Of a stretch of 5,476 bases of DNA, positions 1 through 5,476 are shown piece after piece. The position numbers and the translations under genes were made by a program. The stretch spans positions 1 through 5,476 of the forward strand of contig DHNG01000044.1 of assembly GCA_002409405.1 (NCBI GenBank). Reading direction: 5' to 3'. Each line of letters starts with the position of its first letter. The stretch's first letter is position 1. The notes beneath the pieces are model-generated. The model worked only from the letters and a program-made list of their open reading frames with translations, did no database searches and was not told the DNA's origin. This DNA is from Flavobacteriales bacterium UBA5422 (lineage in GTDB: Bacteria > Bacteroidota > Bacteroidia > Flavobacteriales_D > Crocinitomicaceae).

Positions 1-651
1 GAGAAAGAACTGGCACAAAGTATCGCTGAATACCTGTCCGAGGAACGCTACTTGTGTGAATTTGCTTCTACTTTTCATCAGGCCATCGATAAAATAGAAA
101 CTTATTATTATGATTGTATTTTACTCGATGTGATGCTTCCGGATGGTGATGGAATGAAAATACTGGAAGCGTTAAAAAAACAGGAAAAACAAGACGGTGT
201 CATTATCATATCGGCAAAAGATTCACTGGACGATAAAATAAAAGGCTTGCAGATCGGAGCAGATGATTACCTGACAAAGCCATTTCATCTTTCAGAGCTC
301 GCCGCTCGCATCTACTCGGTAATCCGGAGGAAACAATTCGGAAATTCCAATACCATTCAACAGCATGAATTAACAATTGATTTACTGGCAAAATCTGTTG
401 TAATCAATACGCAACAAATTCTACTCACGAAGAAGGAATTCGATTTGTTGCTTTATTTTATTGGTAACAAAAACAGAGTTATCTCAAAAAGCACTCTGGC
501 AGAGCACCTTTCCGGAGATTTTGCGGATATGCTGGACAATCACGATTTTGTGTATGCACACATTAAAAATCTGAAAAAAAAGTTGAATGACGCCGGGTGT
601 GAGAATTATCTGAAGACGATTTACGGAACCGGATATAAATGGGAAGGATGA
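1..651 (+). CDS. OmpR-family DNA-binding response regulator (5' end cut by window edge)
   Basis: Cytoplasmic output half of a two-component system: phosphotransfer from the partner kinase to an aspartate should change DNA binding by the C-terminal domain. The frame is open from base 1 and 216 residues are visible; by comparison with the family only about 8-10 N-terminal residues are missing, including the first acidic pair. Receiver domain: visible residues 1 to about 105, with the phospho-acceptor Asp43 (codon 127-129) in ILLDVMLPDGDG, Ser71 at the conserved Thr/Ser position (IIISAKD) and Lys93 in DDYLTKPF. Residues from about 118 to the end form a winged-helix Trans_reg_C domain: the segment TKKEFDLLLYF, the helix FVYAHIKNLKKKL and the closing hairpin IYGTGYKWEG. 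All visible catalytic residues are present, so it looks functional. The TTG at 52 is internal, not the start. It overlaps the kinase gene by 4 bases, so the two are surely co-expressed. Target genes are unknown; the barrel gene downstream is the nearest candidate. Confidence 0.95.
   Translation, partial: EKELAQSIAEYLSEERYLCEFASTFHQAIDKIETYYYDCILLDVMLPDGDGMKILEALKKQEKQDGVIIISAKDSLDDKIKGLQIGADDYLTKPFHLSELAARIYSVIRRKQFGNSNTIQQHELTIDLLAKSVVINTQQILLTKKEFDLLLYFIGNKNRVISKSTLAEHLSGDFADMLDNHDFVYAHIKNLKKKLNDAGCENYLKTIYGTGYKWEG
639..651 (+). promoter_or_regulatory. Overlapping stop/start junction of the regulator and kinase genes
   Basis: The regulator's TGA (649-651) overlaps an ATG at 648 as ATGA, the usual sign of translational coupling. 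A second in-frame ATG lies at 639, directly after a TAA at 636-638, so the kinase must start at 639 or 648. The purine run GGGAAGG (641-647) abuts the 648 ATG with no spacer and is too close to act as a normal ribosome binding site for it. Only GGA at 631-633 precedes the 639 ATG. I prefer 648 for the 4-base overlap; the choice changes only three residues (MGR). Confidence 0.6.
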
Positions 652-1934
652 AAAATTTATTACAAAAGTCGCTCAAACCGCTTACAATCTTTGCGTTTAT
701 TGTTTTTCTGGTGAGTATTCCGATTTACTTTTTGTTGGTCGATTGGATTTGGATGAAAGAGCTGGATGAAAATAACGAACTGATTGCGCAGCGCATCGAA
801 AATGAATTTAACGAGCAAAAAATCAGCGAGGAAAAATTGCAGGAGAGTATTACATTCTGGAATGAAATCCAATCCGTCGGAAAGATTGAACCTCGTGCAA
901 CATCTTTGAAGAAAAACAGTGTTTATACCATTCGCCGGCAAAATCCATATTCCTCAACAAAGGCAATCGATCGTTTTCGAGGATTGACAACCACGATTAA
1001 TATCAACAATCAACATTTCATGCTTACCATAGAAACCAATGTAGAAGAAAGTGAGGAAACCGTTGCATATATCGCTGCTGTTACATTATTGTTCTTCCTC
1101 ATTTTGGTAATTGGATTTTGGATATTGAACAAACGACTTTCAAAAAAACTCTGGCAACCTTTTCAAAACACATTAAAGCAATTAAAAGCATTTCAACTCA
1201 ACAAACAGACGGAGCTACGTTTCGACGAAACGGATATTATCGAATTCCAGGAACTCAATACGGCACTAGATAAACTCCTCCGACATAGCATTGCAACCTA
1301 TAAACATCAAAAAGAGTTTACCGAGAATGCTTCCCACGAACTACAAACGCCTCTGGCCATTATCAAGCATAAGCTGGATTTACTACTTCAAAAAGAACCT
1401 GTCACACAGCGACAATACCAGCTCATTGAGGAGATTCATACCACATTGACCCGTATTACCCGCATTAATAAAAACTTATTGCTACTCGCAAAGATCGAAA
1501 ACCAGCAATTTTCGGATACTGAAACCATTGATTTCAGCTTATTGGTACGCGATTGCACAACACAATTGGAAGAACATTTTCACAACAAACAGATCCACCT
1601 TCAAACGCATATTGAAAATGGGGTTACCAGAGAAGGAAATAAAACATTGTGTGAACTACTGATCAACAATTTACTGCTCAATGCGATTCGTCACAGTGAT
1701 TCAATGAGCGTTGTTGAAGTTCACGTATCCCAAAACGGAATGACAGTGTTGAACTCAGGAAGTACAGCATTGGATAACACAACTATTTTTAACCGGTTTA
1801 CCCGTCATTCTGAGGAACAATCCGGAAGTGGTCTCGGATTAGCAATTATTCAGCAAATCTGTAACCGGCACAATTGGACCATCCATTACACATTCCAAGA
1901 CGGGTTTCACTCCTTTTCTGTTAGCTGGTCGTAA
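648..1934 (+). CDS. Membrane sensor histidine kinase, partner of the upstream response regulator
   Basis: Inner-membrane sensor kinase of 428 residues (431 if started at 639) that should autophosphorylate on His and pass the phosphate to the regulator just upstream. Numbering from 648: cytoplasmic start 1-11; first membrane helix about 12-31; periplasmic segment about 32-138, charged and matching no sensor fold I recognise; second membrane helix about 139-161; HAMP-like linker about 162-215 (Pro171, then IIEFQELNTALDKLL). The HisKA domain has the H-box NASHELQTPLAI with His230 (codon 1335-1337). The ATPase domain has the N-box LLINNLLLNAIRHSD with Asn345, an F-box-like IFNRFTR (380-386) and the G2 box SGSGLGLAI (392-400). 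The G1 box is degenerate: VLNSGS (367-372), with Asn369 where DxGxG has Asp. I believe this variant is common in related Bacteroidota kinases, so it need not mean inactivity. The gene ends 62 bases before the outer-membrane gene. The signal sensed cannot be told from sequence. Confidence 0.93.
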   Translation: MKNLLQKSLKPLTIFAFIVFLVSIPIYFLLVDWIWMKELDENNELIAQRIENEFNEQKISEEKLQESITFWNEIQSVGKIEPRATSLKKNSVYTIRRQNPYSSTKAIDRFRGLTTTININNQHFMLTIETNVEESEETVAYIAAVTLLFFLILVIGFWILNKRLSKKLWQPFQNTLKQLKAFQLNKQTELRFDETDIIEFQELNTALDKLLRHSIATYKHQKEFTENASHELQTPLAIIKHKLDLLLQKEPVTQRQYQLIEEIHTTLTRITRINKNLLLLAKIENQQFSDTETIDFSLLVRDCTTQLEEHFHNKQIHLQTHIENGVTREGNKTLCELLINNLLLNAIRHSDSMSVVEVHVSQNGMTVLNSGSTALDNTTIFNRFTRHSEEQSGSGLGLAIIQQICNRHNWTIHYTFQDGFHSFSVSWS

Positions 1935-1970
1935 CACTTCAGAATTTCTTCAAAATCGGATTGCAGTTTT

Positions 1971-1993
1971 GTGTTGTAATTTAAAAACAACAC
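1971..1993. promoter_or_regulatory. Perfect 7-bp inverted repeat next to the barrel gene start (possible operator or leader hairpin)
   Basis: GTGTTGT (1971-1977) and ACAACAC (1987-1993) are exact reverse complements separated by a 9-base AT-only spacer, and the right arm ends three bases before the ATG at 1997. As DNA it could be a binding site for a dimeric regulator; as RNA it could form a 7-bp hairpin that hides the start region. No T-tract follows, so it is not an intrinsic terminator. Only the inverted repeat is seen directly; the function is inferred. The rest of the 62-base gap shows no convincing promoter. Confidence 0.4.
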
Positions 1994-1996
1994 CAG

Positions 1997-4411
1997 ATGC
2001 ATACACAGAAATCTTATTTATTGGCCATTTGTTTATTCTTTTTCACCTGTATTTCGTTCTCACAAATTTCTACGGTCACACTTTCCGGGTCCGTAAAAGA
2101 CAACAATGACAAGATTCCATTGCCGTTTGTACATGTCGTTTTAAAGGATGCGCAAGACAGTAGTTTTATTACCGGAACGGTAACAGATGATGACGGTATT
2201 TTTAACCTAACGGAGGTTGCCCCCGGAAATTATCTGTTGGAAGTTTCCTATACTGGTTACAACACAAACAGACAACCTGTTTTTGTCGGGTCACTCTCAG
2301 CTTTTCTCAATATTCCGGCGATCGAACTGGAAGAGACGGTCATGGTACTCGGAGAATTAGTCGTCACAGCAAAACAGGATGAAGTCAGTGGAAAGATGGA
2401 TAAAAAATCCTATTCGGTAGAAGACAACAGTACACAAAGCGGAGGTTCCGTCTTGCAAACCATGCAAAACCTGCCGGGAATCACTGTTCAGGATGGAAAA
2501 GTACAATTAAGGGGCAATGATAAGGTCACGGTATTGATTGACGGAAAACAAACCGCACTGACGGGGTTCGGTAATCAAACGGGATTAGACAATATTCCTG
2601 CGTCTGCTATCGAACGGATTGAAATCATCAATAATCCTTCCTCTGTGTATGACGCAAACGGAAATGCCGGAATCATCAATATTATTCTAAAAAAGAATAA
2701 ACAGGATGGTTTTAACGGAAAAATAGGTGTATCAAGTGGATTGGGTGCATTGTGGGTCCGACAAGAGAACTTGCCGACCATTCGCCCGCAATACACATTG
2801 ACACCAAAAATTAATCCTTCTCTTGCACTGAACTACAGGAAAGGAAAAATCAACGCTTTTTTACAAGCAGATAACCTGTATACACAGACATTGAACAAAA
2901 ACGAATTTGTCACCAGGACCTATGATGACGGAATGGTTATCCGGCAACAACTAAAACGGAACCGGAATACGAATTACTTTACTTCTAAAGCCGGAATTGA
3001 CTGGTACATCAATGAACGGAATACGCTTACTATCTCCGGTCTCTTCGGAAGTGAAAAAATAATCGACAGAGGAGATCAGCCGTTTTTCAATGCAGATTTG
3101 TCCGAACGCATCCGGTTGTGGCAATTTCTGGAAGATGAGTTGAAAACAACAGCAATGGCTTCCGCAGCATATCAACACAAATTTAAACAAGCTGGTCATG
3201 TATTAAACATTGGGTTTAACTACACCTTTCACCGTGAGGATGAGCAATACTTTTATGACAACTATTTATCAACCTCAAGTGGAACGGATGCTTTCAAATT
3301 ATTATCGGATGAACAAGTGTATGATTTTACGGTTGATCACATCAAACCACTGAAGTATGGCCGTATTGAGACAGGTATCAAATTGCGCAACAGAAGCATT
3401 CCTACCGATATGCAGTTCATCCCCGGAGCAAATTCTGTGCTGGATACCAATGCGGGAGGCTGGGCAACCTACCGGGAATTAATTCCGGCAGTGTATGGTA
3501 ATTATGTCCTTGAAACAAAAAAACTTGAAGTAGAGGCAGGTATCCGTGCGGAATATGTGCGAATCCAATACGATGTCAATCCGGATCATTCAACTTATAA
3601 AAGTGATGGGTACGATTACATACAACCCTTTCCCAACCTTCGGTTTACCTATAAAATCAATGACCGGAACCGACTTTCATTGTTTTACAACAGAAGGGTA
3701 GACCGACCAAATGAAGTGGACATCCGGATTTTTCCAAAATACGACGATGCGGAAATCATAAAGGTCGGAAACCCGGCATTGCGACCACAGTTTACCAATT
3801 CAATTGAATTAGGTTATAAAACCAATTGGGAAAAAGGATACTTCTATTCGGCGATCTACCACCGCATTTCAGATGGAACGATCACGCGCATTTCAAGTAT
3901 CGTTCCGGGAAGTAATCTGATTTATGCAACCTTCCAGAACATTGGAAAAAGCACCGCTACCGGAGTGGAACTGGTCTTTTCACAGAAACCAGCAGCCTGG
4001 TATTCTTTCAATATAAATGCGAATGTATACCAGAATGTTATTGATGCATTTACGGTGAATAATCTCTATCCTGTTCCACATACATTTTCAGCAGACCGGC
4101 AACAAGTGATTTCAGGAAACATCAAGTGGAACAATACCTTTCGTTTCCACAATGATTTTGAACTGCAACTGATGTTGGTATACCTGGCACCGGATGTCAT
4201 TCCGCAGGGGAAGATTGGTCAACGGTTTTCGATGGATCTGGGTGTAAAAAAAGCTATTCAAAAAGGAAAAGGAGAACTCTTTTTAAATGCAACGGACCTA
4301 TTGAATACACTGACCATCAAAAAAAATATTCAGGGGAATGGCTTCAGATATACCAGCACTGATTATTACGAAACGCAGGTGATTCGGATTGGGTACAACT
4401 ATAAGTTTTAG
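1997..4411 (+). CDS. Outer-membrane beta-barrel receptor (TonB-dependent-receptor-like) with carboxypeptidase-regulatory-like N-terminal domain
   Basis: Complete 804-residue protein, predicted to sit in the outer membrane as a gated barrel; the substrate is unknown. The start is well bounded: TAA at 1982-1984 is in frame and 1997 is the first ATG after it, with no Shine-Dalgarno sequence. Residues 1 to about 23 are a Sec signal peptide (hydrophobic LLAICLFFFTCISFSQ). About 28-112 is a carboxypeptidase-regulatory-like (CarboxypepD_reg) domain: LSGSVKDN, TGTVTDDDGIFNL, PGNYLLEVSYTGY. About 135-235 is a plug-like domain: MQNLPGITVQDG, VTVLIDGKQTAL, AIERIEIINNPSSVYDANGN, GIINIILKKN. The rest is barrel (OMP_b-brl_3-like), with the signature GNPALRPQFTNSIELGY (591-607) and a terminal aromatic strand IRIGYNYKF ending in Phe. 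I see no clear TonB box between signal peptide and plug, so energy coupling is unproven. No SusD-like partner follows, which argues against a SusC/SusD glycan system. The position behind a two-component pair, with no terminator between, suggests co-transcription or control by that pair. A terminator follows the stop. Confidence 0.92.
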   Translation: MHTQKSYLLAICLFFFTCISFSQISTVTLSGSVKDNNDKIPLPFVHVVLKDAQDSSFITGTVTDDDGIFNLTEVAPGNYLLEVSYTGYNTNRQPVFVGSLSAFLNIPAIELEETVMVLGELVVTAKQDEVSGKMDKKSYSVEDNSTQSGGSVLQTMQNLPGITVQDGKVQLRGNDKVTVLIDGKQTALTGFGNQTGLDNIPASAIERIEIINNPSSVYDANGNAGIINIILKKNKQDGFNGKIGVSSGLGALWVRQENLPTIRPQYTLTPKINPSLALNYRKGKINAFLQADNLYTQTLNKNEFVTRTYDDGMVIRQQLKRNRNTNYFTSKAGIDWYINERNTLTISGLFGSEKIIDRGDQPFFNADLSERIRLWQFLEDELKTTAMASAAYQHKFKQAGHVLNIGFNYTFHREDEQYFYDNYLSTSSGTDAFKLLSDEQVYDFTVDHIKPLKYGRIETGIKLRNRSIPTDMQFIPGANSVLDTNAGGWATYRELIPAVYGNYVLETKKLEVEAGIRAEYVRIQYDVNPDHSTYKSDGYDYIQPFPNLRFTYKINDRNRLSLFYNRRVDRPNEVDIRIFPKYDDAEIIKVGNPALRPQFTNSIELGYKTNWEKGYFYSAIYHRISDGTITRISSIVPGSNLIYATFQNIGKSTATGVELVFSQKPAAWYSFNINANVYQNVIDAFTVNNLYPVPHTFSADRQQVISGNIKWNNTFRFHNDFELQLMLVYLAPDVIPQGKIGQRFSMDLGVKKAIQKGKGELFLNATDLLNTLTIKKNIQGNGFRYTSTDYYETQVIRIGYNYKF

Positions 4412-4430
4412 TATCAGAGTTGTTCTCTTT

Positions 4431-4450
4431 AAGCACGGATTTATAGGATT
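4431..4450. repeat. Possible short dispersed intergenic repeat (CACGGATTTATAGGATT)
   Basis: The stretch AAGCACGGATTTATAGGATT between the convergent genes resembles CACGGATTT/AGGATT-type words that I recall as scattered in intergenic DNA of some Bacteroidota. A partial echo, AAACACGGAGTAATCT, lies at 4501-4516, reaching the stop of the minus-strand gene. Only one good copy is in the window, so repeat status rests on memory, not on the sequence shown. Confidence 0.2.
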
Positions 4451-4452
4451 GT

Positions 4453-4476
4453 CTCAGACTCTGAGTTTTTCTTTTT
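4453..4476 (+). terminator. Rho-independent terminator after the outer-membrane receptor gene
   Basis: CTCAG (4453-4457) pairs with CTGAG (4461-4465) around the loop ACT, followed at once by TTTTTCTTTTT (4466-4476). It lies 41 bases past the receptor stop codon and would end plus-strand transcription before it runs into the convergent gene. The stem is short at 5 bp, but the T-rich tail is strong. Read on the minus strand the hairpin is followed by ACAATCC, with no T-tract, so it should not serve the radical SAM gene; I see no clear terminator for that gene in 4412-4514. Confidence 0.7.
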
Positions 4477-4514
4477 AAAATCACTGGAAAGCCATACGAA
4501 AAACACGGAGTAAT

Positions 4515-5476
4515 CTACTTCTTCTTTCTTCGTTCCTCCAACCATTTCGGCATTGGCTTCTGTTCCTGTGATTCCGCTTTTGGTTCGTCTAATAATTTCT
4601 CAATTAAATCCGGTCGGTTGGCTTGTTGCAAACGTCTGCGGATCCAGTCACGGTTTTCTTTTTTGTACCAGAAGAAGAATTTATTCTGATTTTGTTTTTC
4701 TTCACGCGTTTTTACCGTTTTTACCGGCTTGAGGGTGTATGGATGTACACCGCTGTAATAAATTACCGTAGCAACTGTCATCGGAGTCGGTGTGAAATCC
4801 TGTACCTGTTCCAGCTGAAAGCCCATGTCTTTGGTCTCAGCAGCAAGATTGGCCATATCGACCTCCTCACACCCCGGGTGGGAAGAAATGAAGTACGGAA
4901 TCAACTGTTGTTTCAGGTTGTTTTTTTCTGAAATGCGGTCGTATTTTTCCTTGAACTTATGAAAATACTTGAACGACGGTTTCCGCATAACGCGTAATGT
5001 GGCATCGGAAGTATGCTCCGGAGCTACTTTTAAACGCCCGCTGACGTGACGTGTAATTACCTGTTCAATGTATTCGTCGTGGTTACCGTCGTTGTTATTT
5101 TTATTGAAATCGTCGACCAGTAAATCGTAACGGATTCCCGAACCGATAAATGCTTTTTTCACTTTCGGGTGCTTGTCTACCTTGCGGTACAACTCCGTCA
5201 TGTGTTTATGATTCGTATCGAGGTTATTACAGATGACCGGGTGAATACAACTCGGCGAAGAGCAACGCGCACAGATAGCCTCGTCCTTTCCCTGCATGCG
5301 GTACATATTTGCAGATGGTCCCCCGAGGTCGGAAATATATCCTTTGAAATCCGGATCGGCGACGACCTGTTCCAATTCGTTCAAAATCGATTTTTCACTA
5401 CGGGATGCAATAAATTTTCCTTGATGGGCGGAAATCGTACAGAAACTGCATCCTCCGAAGCATCCACGGTGCATGT
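4515..5476 (-). CDS. ygiQ: YgiQ-family radical SAM protein (UPF0313), C-terminal part; 5' end outside window
   Basis: Cytoplasmic iron-sulfur enzyme of the radical SAM superfamily, family YgiQ; as far as I know its reaction and substrate are not established. The visible part is 319 residues. The Met codon at 5472-5474 is internal: the [4Fe-4S] motif CFGGCSFC (visible Cys5, Cys9, Cys12; bases 5439-5462) lies in mid-protein in this family, whose members run to roughly 600-740 residues, so about half lies beyond the right edge. Family landmarks in order: SRSEKSI, ISDLGGPSANMY, a four-Cys segment (68, 71, 76, 82) before LDTNH, SGIRYDLLV, SGRLKVAPEHTS, LIPYFISSHPGCEEVDMANL and QVQDFTPTPMTVATVIYYSG. 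The C-terminal region (DUF3362-like) ends in a basic tail, WLEERRKKK, before TAG (4515-4517). A short Asn/Asp-rich stretch (NKNNNDGNHD, 124-133) looks like an insertion relative to the E. coli protein as I remember it. The gene is convergent with the receptor gene and probably unrelated to it. Confidence 0.93.
   Translation of the reverse strand, partial: MHRGCFGGCSFCTISAHQGKFIASRSEKSILNELEQVVADPDFKGYISDLGGPSANMYRMQGKDEAICARCSSPSCIHPVICNNLDTNHKHMTELYRKVDKHPKVKKAFIGSGIRYDLLVDDFNKNNNDGNHDEYIEQVITRHVSGRLKVAPEHTSDATLRVMRKPSFKYFHKFKEKYDRISEKNNLKQQLIPYFISSHPGCEEVDMANLAAETKDMGFQLEQVQDFTPTPMTVATVIYYSGVHPYTLKPVKTVKTREEKQNQNKFFFWYKKENRDWIRRRLQQANRPDLIEKLLDEPKAESQEQKPMPKWLEERRKKK

Noticed and set aside
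52..54. TTG at 52 as start of the regulator
   Set aside because: The frame continues to base 1 and encodes the expected receiver start (KELAQSIAEYLSEERY), so the true start lies before the window.
206..391. Minus-strand open frame of 61 codons inside the regulator gene
   Set aside because: It lies opposite a well-supported receiver domain, and its translation shows no recognisable domain; it is a shadow of the real frame.
660..941. Minus-strand open frame of 93 codons inside the kinase gene
   Set aside because: It is antisense to the first membrane helix and the periplasmic part, and its composition reflects the reverse complement of those codons.
1964..1971. CAGTTTTG as a Bacteroidota -7 promoter element (consensus TAnnTTTG) for the receptor gene
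   Set aside because: Five of six fixed positions match, but the leading T is missing and no TTG lies at the expected distance upstream; too weak to call.
1935..1996. Terminator between the kinase and receptor genes
   Set aside because: The only hairpin (1971-1993) has no T-tract after it and ends at the next start codon, so it does not look like a transcription stop.
2039..2062. Lipoprotein signal at Cys18 of the receptor
   Set aside because: The residues before the Cys (FFFT) do not fit a lipobox, while SFSQ a few residues later fits an ordinary signal peptidase I site.
2575..3199. Two minus-strand open frames (2575-2796 and 2951-3199) inside the receptor gene
   Set aside because: Both are antisense to the plug and barrel coding sequence, with no recognisable domain or independent context.
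4623..4931. Plus-strand open frame of 102 codons opposite the radical SAM gene
   Set aside because: The minus-strand frame carries strongly conserved family motifs here, and the Phe/Leu-rich plus-strand product reads as the complement of Lys/Gln/Asn codons.
5472..5474. ATG at 5472-5474 (minus strand) as start of the radical SAM gene
   Set aside because: The cluster-binding motif begins three residues later, whereas family members have a long N-terminal domain before it; the gene is cut by the window edge.

Overview
The window reads as chromosomal DNA of a member of the Bacteroidota, most likely a flavobacterium-like lineage. Three things point there. The outer-membrane protein joins a carboxypeptidase-regulatory-like domain to a plug and a beta-barrel, an architecture typical of that phylum. 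The histidine kinase carries the H-box wording SHELQTPLAI, which is common there. Genes start without a clear Shine-Dalgarno sequence and DNA is AT-rich. The genus cannot be fixed from this sequence alone.

Layout: (1) 1-651 (+), an OmpR-family response regulator whose first residues lie before the window. (2) 648-1934 (+), a membrane sensor histidine kinase starting on an ATGA overlap with the regulator. (3) 1935-1996, a 62-base gap holding a perfect 7-bp inverted repeat that ends three bases before the next start codon. (4) 1997-4411 (+), an 804-residue outer-membrane beta-barrel receptor with a signal peptide. (5) 4412-4514, a convergent intergenic region with a compact rho-independent terminator for the plus strand and a short sequence that may be a dispersed repeat. 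(6) 4515-5476 (-), the C-terminal part of a YgiQ-family radical SAM protein running off the right edge.

The first three genes point the same way and are tightly packed, with no terminator visible between them and one after the third. They look like one functional unit: a two-component system next to an outer-membrane protein that it may control, or whose ligand or envelope state it may sense. That link is inferred from position. The radical SAM gene is convergent and looks unrelated. I see no mobile element, CRISPR array, RNA gene or clearly new defence-type system. The points most worth a second look are the inverted repeat before the barrel gene, the unassigned periplasmic sensor segment of the kinase, and the fold around the terminator.
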